From positions 1 to 64,000 of the forward strand of contig DRGL01000053.1 of NCBI GenBank assembly GCA_011050085.1: 64,000 nt of DNA, read 5' to 3'. The notes under the pieces are model-generated. The model saw only the letters and a program-made list of their open reading frames with translations, was not told where the DNA came from and did no database searches. The DNA comes from Pricia antarctica (lineage in GTDB: Bacteria > Bacteroidota > Bacteroidia > Flavobacteriales > Flavobacteriaceae). Below are positions 45,744-54,624 of this stretch, one piece after another; within the stretch, counting starts at the first letter, position 1, and each line of letters starts with the position of its first letter. The position numbers and the translations under genes are program-made.

Positions 45744-46856
45744 TTGGCTGATAAAAAGATAAAAATTGCATTTATAGTACCATCTCTACAAAATGGTGGC
45801 GCGGAAAGGATGGTTGCCGCATTATCTAATTTTTTTTCTAAAAAATTTGAAGTAGTTATTATTTGTTTGTTGGAAAAAGAGATTTTTTACAAGATTAGCG
45901 ACGACATCGAAATACATTATGCACGAGAAGCTTCTCCTAGTCAAAATTCGTTTTCCGCAATTTTTAACAATTTTATAACCGTTAGAAATATACTGAAAAT
46001 TGTTAGACAAAAAAGAATTCACATTCTAATCGGGTTTACAACCCAAACAAATGTTTTGTCAATTATATCCTCGATTTTAGCTAAAATACCATGTGTAATA
46101 TCCGAGAGGAATAATTCTAAGGTTAATCCCCCCAATATATTCTGGCTTTCTTTGCGAAATTTTTTTTATAGATTTTCATTTCGTTTAGTTGTTCAAACAG
46201 AAGGTAATTTAAAAATTTTTTCTGAAATAATGCCTATCACCAAGATTCAGGTAATTGAGAACGCGATTGCGGAATCACTTGAGTTTAAGATGCGGTCCAA
46301 AAGAAAACTCTCAAAGGTTATTAAAATTTTGACAGTCGGGAGATTGAATCCAAACAAAGCACATGAAATATCTTTAACCGCCTTGAGTAATTTGTTAGAT
46401 TATGAATGGAATTTTACTATTGTTGGTGACGGGCCATCAAAAACTGATTTAATGATTAAAAGCAAAATTTTAGGAATTGAAGATCGTGTAAAGTTTACCG
46501 GAAGTATAAAAAATGTGGAAGACTATTATAAAGATTCTGACATTTTTATATTCACTTCAAAATCGGAAGGTTTTCCAAATGCACTTATGGAAGCCTATTA
46601 TTTTGGTGTTCCTTGTATTTCGACAAACTGCGACTATGGACCGTCTGAAATTATTACTGATGGTGTAGATGGTTACTTAATTCCAATTAATGATCACGTT
46701 GAACTTCAAAATAAGTTAAAAATTCTACTAAGCCAAACAAAGACAAGACAAAATATCTCAAAAGCCGCCTCCGGCAAAGCATCACGATTCAAAATGTCAA
46801 ATATTGCTATGCAGTGGGATAAGCTTATTCATAGTGCTTTAAACACTAATTCATAG
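45744..46856 (+). CDS. GT4-family glycosyltransferase
   Basis: This 370-residue GT-B enzyme transfers a sugar from a nucleotide donor with retention. The acceptor loop IVPSLQNGGAERM is at the N-terminus, VGRLNPNKAHEISL opens the C-terminal domain, and the donor-binding E-x7-E region is SKSEGFPNALMEAYYFGVP at about residue 275. The start is TTG 45744, chosen because it precedes the core by only nine residues; no ATG is better placed. It is cytoplasmic or membrane-associated. It is the first gene of a run with two- and minus-one-base spacings (flippase, polymerase), so it belongs to the repeat-unit assembly operon. Confidence 0.9.
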   Translation: MADKKIKIAFIVPSLQNGGAERMVAALSNFFSKKFEVVIICLLEKEIFYKISDDIEIHYAREASPSQNSFSAIFNNFITVRNILKIVRQKRIHILIGFTTQTNVLSIISSILAKIPCVISERNNSKVNPPNIFWLSLRNFFYRFSFRLVVQTEGNLKIFSEIMPITKIQVIENAIAESLEFKMRSKRKLSKVIKILTVGRLNPNKAHEISLTALSNLLDYEWNFTIVGDGPSKTDLMIKSKILGIEDRVKFTGSIKNVEDYYKDSDIFIFTSKSEGFPNALMEAYYFGVPCISTNCDYGPSEIITDGVDGYLIPINDHVELQNKLKILLSQTKTRQNISKAASGKASRFKMSNIAMQWDKLIHSALNTNS

Positions 46857-46858
46857 TA

Positions 46859-48199
46859 ATGAAATTACTGAATAAAGTTGAAATATCAAAAAGATTGAGA
46901 AAATTAATTTCCAATCCGGTAATCATGAATGTTGCCATTGTTAGCATAGCTACAATGCTCATAAAAATAGTTGCCTTTTACAAAGAAACTTTAGTGGCGT
47001 CAACTTTTGGCCTGTCGTTGTTATTGGACACCTTTCTAATAGCGGTTCTCATACCCGCTTTTATTCAAAATGTCTTTATTGGTGCGCTACGAAATATTTT
47101 CATTCCTAATTACATTGCGGAGCTTGGTTCTACCAATCAGAAAGAAGAATTTCAATCACTAATTTTGCTCATGGTTACGGGCATCATGTTCTTTTTCACA
47201 ATTCTCACATATTTTGTTTCGGACTTACTTGTAGAAATCGTTTTTCCCAATAAAGATTTTGAGTACTATGAACTCGTAAGAAGCCAACTTCATATCGTTT
47301 TACCCAGCTTATTTTTTATGGGCTATTCATCAGTAATAGGTGGACTTTTAGAGATTGAGTCCAAATTTATGGTTTCAACTTTATCAGGCATATTTCCGGC
47401 AATTAGTACCATTATTGCTTTAATATATTTTAATGATTATTTAGGCGATCAAGTATTGGCAACCGGTTTTTTAATGGGTAATATATTTGCTTTTATCTAT
47501 TTCATTTTTATAGGTTATCGATATCGACTGATATCGTTAAAATGGCCTCGTTTAAATGAGAATTCTAGAACGATGCTCAAGCAACTACCTCCTAAAGTTA
47601 TATCAGGTTTTTTAACAGGCGTAAATCCCTTTGTAGATCAATTCTTTGCGGGTCAACTAGCTATTGGTTCTATTGCTGCACTTAATTATGGCTTAAAGAT
47701 ACCTGCCTTTGTTTTAGGCATATTATTATCTTCAGTTGGAAGTGTACTTCTTCCCCATTTTTCAAAACTTGTCAATAAGAATATAGCGAGTGGCTTCAAA
47801 TATTTATTCAAATCAATTAAAGTACTTTTTATTTCAACCTTCGGGTTGACCATTATATTAATGGTTTTTTCTGAGCCAATCATTTCATTATTGTTTGAGC
47901 GCAATAGTTTTACATCTGAAGATACGAAGGTCGTGTCAGCTATTCAAATGATTATTTTGGCCTATGTACCATTTTCACTTTGTGGAATAATCATCGTAAA
48001 GTTCTTAACAAGTATTAACAAGAACAGCTTTATGGCCTATATTTCAGTAATTAGTTTTGCTTTGAATATTTTTCTGAATTATATTCTTGTTAAAAATTTC
48101 GATTTATATGGTTTAGCACTAAGTACAACTTTCGTCCGTATCACCGTGAGCAGCATATACTTTATTTACACATATCGATTATTTAAGAAGTTATACTGA
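46859..48199 (+). CDS. MurJ/MviN-like polysaccharide flippase (Wzx role)
   Basis: Inner-membrane lipid-linked oligosaccharide flippase of 446 residues with about 12-14 hydrophobic segments. The opening IVSIATMLIKIVAFYKETLV and the loop LLLDTFLIAVLIPAFIQNVF, plus LRNIFIPNYIAELG, follow MurJ-like MOP transporters rather than classical Wzx. It is shorter than MurJ (about 510), lacking the last two helices, as typical for exopolysaccharide-locus members. In Wzx/Wzy loci it moves the undecaprenyl-PP-linked repeat unit to the periplasm. It begins two bases after the GT4 gene and overlaps the next gene by one base (TGATG). Confidence 0.85.
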   Translation: MKLLNKVEISKRLRKLISNPVIMNVAIVSIATMLIKIVAFYKETLVASTFGLSLLLDTFLIAVLIPAFIQNVFIGALRNIFIPNYIAELGSTNQKEEFQSLILLMVTGIMFFFTILTYFVSDLLVEIVFPNKDFEYYELVRSQLHIVLPSLFFMGYSSVIGGLLEIESKFMVSTLSGIFPAISTIIALIYFNDYLGDQVLATGFLMGNIFAFIYFIFIGYRYRLISLKWPRLNENSRTMLKQLPPKVISGFLTGVNPFVDQFFAGQLAIGSIAALNYGLKIPAFVLGILLSSVGSVLLPHFSKLVNKNIASGFKYLFKSIKVLFISTFGLTIILMVFSEPIISLLFERNSFTSEDTKVVSAIQMIILAYVPFSLCGIIIVKFLTSINKNSFMAYISVISFALNIFLNYILVKNFDLYGLALSTTFVRITVSSIYFIYTYRLFKKLY

Positions 48200-49341
48200 T
48201 GAAAAATATTTTAAAATATACCATACTGGGATTGTTCATCTTGAATTTACCTGAAATTGGATTAGCGATTTTAGGATCTACAGTTGGAGGCCTTTTGAGT
48301 TATTTTTCATTCATTCTACTGGGCGTATACTATGTCTTTTTTTTGAGGGGTAAACCTAATTTATGGCTATTATATATAGGCTTGGCTTATTTTATAATTT
48401 CTGGTTTTCAAATGTATAATGGTGTTGAAAAAGATTTTTTAATAGAAGTAGCAAAATATCTAATATTAGTTCTTTTCGGGAATAGTTTCTTTAAAGAAAT
48501 TTCAAGAAAAGAAATGCTGTTGTTTTTATTAATTGGATCGATTACTGTTATTTTAAATGCCTTTGTATTCCCCGATAATTACGGTAGGTATAGTGGGTTT
48601 TATCTAAATCCAAACGCTGCTGGTTTTATAACAATTATTGGATATTGTCTAAGCTATTCAATGAAAAACAAAAGGCTAAAAACTTTTTACCAAGTTATTT
48701 TTACACTTGCTGGTATCCTTACTTTTTCTAGAACGTTCGTCCTTCTCTGGTTACTAACGAATCTTATCGCACTTAAAATCAACCTAAAAAATCTACGTGT
48801 TTTAGGGCTGGGAATTGTTCTTATAACTATAATTTTCACTTTTGGTGAAATTTTGAATTTGGGTGGTCAGCGCTATGAGATTTTTAAGGCTGTTCTAAAC
48901 TCTGATGATTCTGCACCTGCGGCATCAGGTATTGAGAAAGATTCGAGAACCGAAACTTGGGCACTTTTTTACGATGAAATATTCTTGCACCCATTCTTTG
49001 GAGACGGATATGGTAAGTTTCAAGGTGGTGGTATTCATAGAATTGGGCCTCACAATACTTATATTCTGATTGCTGGAGAAGCAGGTATTTTTCCACTTCT
49101 ACTTTTTATTATTTTCACTCTTTACTTATGTTATTCATCTTATAAAATATTTGACAAAGACCCTTCATGTTTCTTTATCAGTGTTGTTCTTATATTATAT
49201 TTAAGCACTAGCCATACTTACTTTAATTCATTTATAAAATTATCAATTACTCTATTTTTGTATAATAGATTACTGGAGGTTCAGAATAATCAATCCTATA
49301 TTAAAGAAAAAAATAGCGATATATATAATAAACGTTTGTAA
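48199..49341 (+). CDS. O-antigen polymerase/ligase-like protein (Wzy role)
   Basis: This 380-residue multi-span membrane protein of about ten helices has the Wzy_C/WaaL-type large periplasmic loop: LTFSRTFVLLWLL, then SRTETWALFYDEIFLHPFFG and GPHNTYILIAGEAGIFPLLL. The H-N of GPHNTY and the R of FSRTF correspond to residues conserved in O-antigen ligases and polymerases. It would link repeat units into the long chain whose length Wzc controls. Its start overlaps the flippase stop. Whether it is polymerase or ligase cannot be told from sequence; its place beside a flippase favours polymerase. Confidence 0.85.
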   Translation: MKNILKYTILGLFILNLPEIGLAILGSTVGGLLSYFSFILLGVYYVFFLRGKPNLWLLYIGLAYFIISGFQMYNGVEKDFLIEVAKYLILVLFGNSFFKEISRKEMLLFLLIGSITVILNAFVFPDNYGRYSGFYLNPNAAGFITIIGYCLSYSMKNKRLKTFYQVIFTLAGILTFSRTFVLLWLLTNLIALKINLKNLRVLGLGIVLITIIFTFGEILNLGGQRYEIFKAVLNSDDSAPAASGIEKDSRTETWALFYDEIFLHPFFGDGYGKFQGGGIHRIGPHNTYILIAGEAGIFPLLLFIIFTLYLCYSSYKIFDKDPSCFFISVVLILYLSTSHTYFNSFIKLSITLFLYNRLLEVQNNQSYIKEKNSDIYNKRL

Positions 49342-49390
49342 TCTGTGTTATTGGTGATTAATCTTTAAAGTCTAACTTAAGTGCACGATA

Positions 49391-50353
49391 ATGAAAAAAT
49401 TTTTTAAAAAAATTTATAGATCTTCCCCAATTATAAAGAATTTGTTTCTAACCGGATTAAAATTGCGAAAGTATTATCGCATACACTGTTTGTCAGAGGA
49501 AGCGTTTACGAAAAAGAAATTTAAGGAGGGTTTAGGATATGATCTAGATTTAGAAAATCCGATTTCTCTAAATGAAAAAATCAATTGGCTAATTCTTAAC
49601 GACAGGACTCCTCTACATACCCTATGTGCGGATAAATTTAAGGTTCGTGAGCATATTTCTAAAAAAATTGGTTCACAATACTTAGTTCCATTGGTGTTCC
49701 ATACCGAAAGCGCAAGTGATCTCTCAAATAAGAATATTCCCGATTATCCAGTAATTATCAAGACGAATCACAATAGTTTCGGATATGAAATAATAAATAA
49801 CAAATATGATATAAATTGGGATCCTATCCGTGAAAAATTCCAAAAACTTCTAAAAATTAATTATTACGATGCTAGCAAACAGTGGCAATATAAAAACATT
49901 AAACCGTTGATAATAGTTGAAAAATTACTAAAAGATTCAGATGGTAATATTCCAAAAGATTATAAATTACATTGTTTCAATGGATTAGTTAGAATGGTTT
50001 CAGTTGATATCAATCGGAGCAAACCCACTCATAGTCGCAGTTGGTACAATAAAAATTGGAAAAAGGAGCCGTACTCTTGGTCAAACAAAAGACGTACTGG
50101 TGGTTTTACCGACCCTCTACAGGAAGAATTAGAAAAGCCAGCCTCTTTCGATTTAATGATTAAACTTTCTGAAAAATTGGCTCAGGACTTCGACTACGTT
50201 CGTGTTGATTGGTACAATTTAGATGGTAAACTTTATTTCGGAGAGTTAACATTCCATCATTCAGGCGGTAGATGTCCGATTCTTCCAAAAGAATGGGATG
50301 TAAAATTAGGTGAAGAATTGGTATTGATAAAAAGTAAGCAATTAACTAACTAA
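49391..50353 (+). CDS. TupA-like ATP-grasp protein
   Basis: This 320-residue cytoplasmic protein resembles the TupA-like ATP-grasp family: NPISLNEKINWLILNDRTPL, CADKFKVREHISKKIG, YPVIIKTNHNSFGYEI (ATP loop), PLIIVEKLLKD and YKLHCFNGLVRMVSVDI, then VRVDWYNLDGKLYFGELTFH and HHSGGR. TupA is known for making teichuronopeptide in an alkaliphilic Bacillus, where amino acids are bound to a polyuronate; other members are found in capsule and exopolysaccharide loci. It could thus attach an amino acid or other amine to a uronic acid through an ATP-activated carboxylate. That substrate is inferred, not seen. It lies 49 bases after the polymerase gene. Confidence 0.85.
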   Translation: MKKFFKKIYRSSPIIKNLFLTGLKLRKYYRIHCLSEEAFTKKKFKEGLGYDLDLENPISLNEKINWLILNDRTPLHTLCADKFKVREHISKKIGSQYLVPLVFHTESASDLSNKNIPDYPVIIKTNHNSFGYEIINNKYDINWDPIREKFQKLLKINYYDASKQWQYKNIKPLIIVEKLLKDSDGNIPKDYKLHCFNGLVRMVSVDINRSKPTHSRSWYNKNWKKEPYSWSNKRRTGGFTDPLQEELEKPASFDLMIKLSEKLAQDFDYVRVDWYNLDGKLYFGELTFHHSGGRCPILPKEWDVKLGEELVLIKSKQLTN

Positions 50354-50482
50354 CAGTGCAATAGGCATTGATAATCCATTTTGTTGCATACTGACATTTA
50401 TGAAAGTTCAGACTATTGAAGTACCTATTACAAGGTATAAATATTTTTTCATAGTAATTATACTTTTTTATAATTTTCCATT

Positions 50483-51586
50483 TTGAAGACGAAAAAAATA
50501 AATATAATTTTTGTAATACCAACCTTGACTGCGGGCGGCGCTCAGCGAATAATGGCATTTCTTTCAAGAAACCTTAATCAGCAGAAATTTTCCACAACTC
50601 TTATAGTTCTTGGTTCTAATAAGGGGCTCGCCTTCGATATTAAAGATATGAGGGTTATCTTCTTAAATAAAACGAGAGTCCTTCTTGCTATCCCCGCGCT
50701 TATTCGGATTTTAATCCATGACAGACCGCAGATTATAATGGGTGCAATAACTCATCTCAATATTCTTTTAGGATTTATCTCACCATTATTTCCTAAGACA
50801 ATATTTGTGGGCAGGCAGACAAATATCAGTACTATAATGTCAAAACATTCAGGTGACAAACCCAAATTCTCTTTTGCTTCTGTTTTAAAAATAGGTTTCA
50901 GACAATTAGGTTATGTGGTGTGCCAGTCTAAGGATATGGCTATAGATTGCATAGCTTTTTTTAATATAAAGGAAGATAAAATTGAGGTAATAAGAAATCC
51001 TATAACTGATAATTTCGGATTTGAAGGACATAATAGAAACCCTATTTCAAATACCAAAAAATTTATAACTGTTGGAAGACTTGACAAGATTAAGGGTTAT
51101 GGAAGAATTTTAAAAGGACTTTCACAATATAATTCTGAATTTAACTATACCATAATTGGAGATGGTCCAGAAAAAGAATTTCTAGAAAACCTTGTTAAAT
51201 CGCTGAAATTACAAGGAAAAGTAGAATTTATACCATTTACTAAAAAGGTCCCCAATTATTTAAGGAATAGCGATTTTTTTATCCAAGGATCTTATGCAGA
51301 GGGTTTTCCTAATGCTCTTCTAGAAAGCTGCGCAGTGGGTACTCCAGTAATTGCATGGAAGGCACCAGGAGGTACTAAAGAAATAATAGAACATGAAGTA
51401 AATGGCTTGATTGCTGAAGATGATGAAGATTTCGTGAATATTCTGAATACCCTCAAGCACTTTGACCCCAAAAAAGTTTCTGATTCGGTCCACATAAAAT
51501 TTTCGAAGGAAATTATTCTAAAAGATTACGAAACTTTTTTTAGCAATATTTTAAATAAGCGGAAAACTGTTGTAAAGTATGAGTGA
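50483..51586 (+). CDS. GT4-family glycosyltransferase
   Basis: This 367-residue GT-B enzyme has IFVIPTLTAGGAQRIM at the N-terminus, the C-terminal opening VGRLDKIKGYGRILKGL, IIGDGPEKEFLENL, and GSYAEGFPNALLESCAVGTP as donor-binding motif. The start is TTG 50483 (KTKKINIIF follows); no ATG is nearer. The upstream enzyme of the cluster at 45744 is similar but not identical, so each probably adds a different sugar. It is the last gene before an IS3 element, so the operon may have been cut here. Confidence 0.9.
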   Translation: MKTKKINIIFVIPTLTAGGAQRIMAFLSRNLNQQKFSTTLIVLGSNKGLAFDIKDMRVIFLNKTRVLLAIPALIRILIHDRPQIIMGAITHLNILLGFISPLFPKTIFVGRQTNISTIMSKHSGDKPKFSFASVLKIGFRQLGYVVCQSKDMAIDCIAFFNIKEDKIEVIRNPITDNFGFEGHNRNPISNTKKFITVGRLDKIKGYGRILKGLSQYNSEFNYTIIGDGPEKEFLENLVKSLKLQGKVEFIPFTKKVPNYLRNSDFFIQGSYAEGFPNALLESCAVGTPVIAWKAPGGTKEIIEHEVNGLIAEDDEDFVNILNTLKHFDPKKVSDSVHIKFSKEIILKDYETFFSNILNKRKTVVKYE

Positions 51587-51981
51587 ATTGACTACCTCTA
51601 ATTTTTCTATAATCAAAGAACACAATAATTATTTTTCGTAATATAAGGTATTGATGGAAAACACTCTGTAGAAAGAGAAATTACCGCTGGTATTGACAAT
51701 TCAATAGGAATATTTTCGAATTGATTTTGATTAACGTTTAAACAGGACAATGTCAATATGTCATAATCAAATTCAAATTCTTGTTAATAGATATTTTGGA
51801 AAACATGAAGGTAGATAATAGATGCATCAAAGTAAAACCACTCAAACTTTAAATTTTGTAAGGTGCAGATTTGTAAAACCACTGATTTAAAGTTTCAAAT
51901 CAACCAAATTAGTAAGTCTTGTAAAATCAACTTCGTCAATTCCTGGAAATAAAATCGATATTTTTGAAAGCATTTGGTTGT
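51587..51981. other. Intergenic region, no gene recognised
   Basis: These 395 AT-rich bases between the GT4 gene and the IS3 left end show no convincing frame, terminator or repeat. Confidence 0.4.
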
Positions 51982-52028
51982 TTTAGCCCCTGTAAAACAA
52001 GAGTAATCTTTTAAATTTCGATTAGTAA

Positions 52029-52925
52029 TCAAGCGGTCATTTTCTTCATTAGAATAAGGTGCTTGTCCGTGTTCCATTTCTCCATCGGTGTGATACGACC
52101 AAGTAGTCCGTGGAGTCTGAAGTTGTTATAAAATTCTACATACCGTTTTAATATCTGCTCTATTTCGCCAAAACTGCGATAGTCGAACCTTGTAAAGACC
52201 TCTTTCTTCAGGATGCAATGATAGGCTTCTACATGTGCGTTTTCCTATGGTGTGGCCACATGGCAAAACTCCTATTGCACCCCTATCAGCCCTAGATACT
52301 CACGTACCTTGATGGCTATGAACTGGCTACCGTTATCACTTCTGTCCACCACATTTAAGGGGTAGTCGTACTGATTGAACATTAAGGAAAGAAGCTCTAT
52401 GACCTGGGCCTGTTTGATGTTGAAAGAAAAATCGTCTTTTAATATCCTACGGGTATGGGCATCGATTATAGATAACAAATAAGCGTTCTTGCCCAGGTTG
52501 GGCACCCAGACCATCTTGATGTCCATCTCAAAGCATTCCATCCGTCTGACCGTGACGACTTTCCTGAACTTTACGAACTTGCGCCCCGAACCACTCCTGT
52601 CTATTCTGTTCTTGAGCTTTAACAGGCCTTCTTCCTTCATGATCCTGTAGAGCTTTTTATGGTTGATGCTGTAACCGTCCCTTTTCAAATAGCTGGTCAT
52701 GAGCCGGTACCCGCAGTCTATAGACTCATGGCTTAAAATCTTTTTTACCGTCTCTATAATTACTGATTGCCCCACAAGGCCATTGGCATTGTGAAAGGTA
52801 AGTACCGATGGCCTATTTCCCTTTCTGCCAAAACTAGGGGTTCGGTAATAACTACTCTGTATCATACCGGCCATCTTTATGATCTTGGTATTGCTGCATT
52901 TGTGCTTTGCATAGGTTCTGCCCAC
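52029..52925 (-). pseudogene. IS3-family OrfB, broken by TAG codons
   Basis: The frame reads the HTH_21 region (GYRLMTSYLKRDGYSINHKK, LYRIMKEEGLL), the first catalytic D in MECFEMDIKMVWV, the second in VDRSDNGSQF, then TAG at 52269 after YLGLIGVQ. It continues EFCHVATP, a second TAG, ENAHVEAYHCILKKEV with the catalytic E, and YVEFYNNFRLHGLLG to TGA 52029. Both stops are single C-to-T changes from the glutamine codons (CAG) seen in relatives, so the damage is recent. Confidence 0.85.
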
Positions 52926-52992
52926 TAGATCTTTCTTGGATCGGACGACCCGAACTTTTTTTTAGAGGTTCCCGCTGCACCTCCAGCTCGAT

Positions 52993-53235
52993 CTACCTAT
53001 CGCTCAAAAGCTTGCGCAGCACACGGTTTTCTTCTTCCGCGGCCTTGAGCTCCTTGCTCTTGATATCATAGATGACCTTCAGCCCGGCCTCGCCCCTGTG
53101 CTCGAACTTCTTCCTCCAGCTATATAAGGTGCCGGTGCTGACACCGAACTTGCAACAGGTCTCCACTATACCGATCTGCTCACCGGATGCCAAAATCTCC
53201 AGCTTCTTTTCCAAGGCCCATTTCCTGTATTTCAT
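52993..53235 (-). CDS. IS3-family transposase OrfA
   Basis: This 80-residue HTH protein reads KYRKWALEKKLEILASGEQI, VETCCKFGVSTGTLYSWRKK, with the leucine-zipper-like helix SKELKAAEEENRVLRKLLSD. It is intact. It supplies the DNA-binding part of the OrfAB transposase, which cannot be completed because orfB is broken. Confidence 0.9.
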   Translation of the reverse strand: MKYRKWALEKKLEILASGEQIGIVETCCKFGVSTGTLYSWRKKFEHRGEAGLKVIYDIKSKELKAAEEENRVLRKLLSDR

Positions 53236-53291
53236 ATCTCAAATATATTAGATTTGAAATTTAAAATATCACTCTGAACTTTTAGGGGCTA

Positions 53292-53728
53292 AACTATTGG
53301 TCATCTGACATATAATTAGTTTCGCCTAATTTACCAGATTTGTTAACCTCATTTACCAAATTACCATCCTTCAGGGCTTGGTTATCTTTAAATCTTTTTT
53401 AACCGATATATTCAGCAATTCGGAATCTACCCCAAGAACACTGGCTTAACATAAGATTCGAATAATAAAAACTTTATTAGTAAATACGAGCAAAAGGGTA
53501 GATTTGAATTTTTCAAATCGACATAAATTTTAAATAGTATAGCTAAAACAATTTATAGCTACAATCGGGTTATAAGAAATATGGAGGAGAAAATTAATAA
53601 ATAATCAGCAAATAAAAACCAAGATTCAAATTACAAAATCAATGAACAATAAAATTTAAAAAATTGCCTATTATAAAAAAAGTTGAAGCTGTTAAAGAAA
53701 TATGAATCATCTAGACAACTGTGTTAGT
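53292..53728. other. Intergenic region, no gene recognised
   Basis: These 437 AT-rich bases between the IS3 right end and the SGNH gene show no convincing frame or hairpin. Confidence 0.4.
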
Positions 53729-54622
53729 TTATTTATTACAGTCAGTAACTGGATGGTTAAATCTAATTTTTTTTAAATATTCACTGTATCTCAACGCTCC
53801 TTTATAATTTAAATGTGCTAAGTCTGCATAGTCTTTTTCGGGAACTTTAAACCTTGTATGGTCTATTAAAATCGCATTAGGCATTTGCTCTTTGGCAAAA
53901 CCACAATACTGGGCCAATTGCAATTCTTGATGTTTAACTTTCATTGGATGCATCGGTGTTGCCAATAATACTAATTGTACCATATTTTCATCACAAAGTT
54001 GATATATTTTTCTCAGATATTTTGTCTGATACTGCGACAAACCTGCGCTTTCCGGAAGTGAACCCATTTCATTCCTGTCTTTAGCCACTTCAAGTTTATT
54101 TCTTGTCAAACGCTTATATCCCCCAAGACCTGATATGCCGAATTTTGACATTTTAAGATTGTGGAATATCGTTTGTGGTGTGTTTAAAATTGTGGCAATG
54201 GGATTGGCCTTGAGCATTGCCAAATAATCTTCCAAATCGAAAAGAAAGAAATGATTACGTATTTTAAACTTAATTCTCTCCTCACCTGAAAACCATAAGT
54301 CCATGTCCTTGCCGATATCTCCATAAGCATACCCCAATATCAAAGTATCAACTTGTGAATTGTTTTTTAACAGATGTTTAGCCTTGACATAATCATAAAA
54401 ATAACCCGAGCCGCTTTGAGCCAAATTGAAAATATTCGGTAGAAGAGAATCATCGATAGCGCATTCAGGATGAGAATTACCTAGCACCAAAATGTTTATT
54501 TCCTGAGATATTTTGAAATTAACGGCGTATCGGGCATATAAACCTGTCGCCACAACCAATATCGCTATTGAAACTATTACCGTAGCAGCAAATTTAAAAC
54601 TATATCTTATAAATTTCTCCAT
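53729..54622 (-). CDS. Membrane-anchored SGNH/AlgJ-like protein, partner of the O-acyltransferase
   Basis: This protein has 297 residues from ATG 54622; the frame is open further upstream but overlaps the MBOAT gene, and MEKFIRYSFKF starts a proper membrane anchor (about 8-30). The SGNH blocks are NILVLGNSHPECAIDDSLL, then the TPMHP segment and the catalytic D-x-x-H in YADLAHLNYKGALRYSEYL. This layout fits periplasmic partners of MBOAT acyltransferases (DltD, AlgJ/AlgX type), which receive acetyl groups and place them on the polymer. It starts two bases after the MBOAT stop, so the two are translationally coupled. O-acetylation is inferred. Confidence 0.8.
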   Translation of the reverse strand: MEKFIRYSFKFAATVIVSIAILVVATGLYARYAVNFKISQEINILVLGNSHPECAIDDSLLPNIFNLAQSGSGYFYDYVKAKHLLKNNSQVDTLILGYAYGDIGKDMDLWFSGEERIKFKIRNHFFLFDLEDYLAMLKANPIATILNTPQTIFHNLKMSKFGISGLGGYKRLTRNKLEVAKDRNEMGSLPESAGLSQYQTKYLRKIYQLCDENMVQLVLLATPMHPMKVKHQELQLAQYCGFAKEQMPNAILIDHTRFKVPEKDYADLAHLNYKGALRYSEYLKKIRFNHPVTDCNK

Positions 54623-54624
54623 TT

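Larger units (their letters stand above)
51982..53291 (-). mobile_element. IS3-family element with two nonsense mutations in orfB
   Basis: About 1310 bp with imperfect inverted ends: TTTAGCCCCTGTAAAA at the left and, reverse-complemented from the right, TTTAGCCCCTAAAAGTTC. It holds orfA (intact) and orfB (broken) on the minus strand. It belongs to a different IS3 group than the element at 36060. With orfB dead it can move only with help from another copy. Confidence 0.8.

Noticed and set aside
51895-52077. A 60-codon minus-strand frame at the IS3 end
   Set aside because: It overlaps the transposase C-terminal codons and the IS end in another frame and has no family character.
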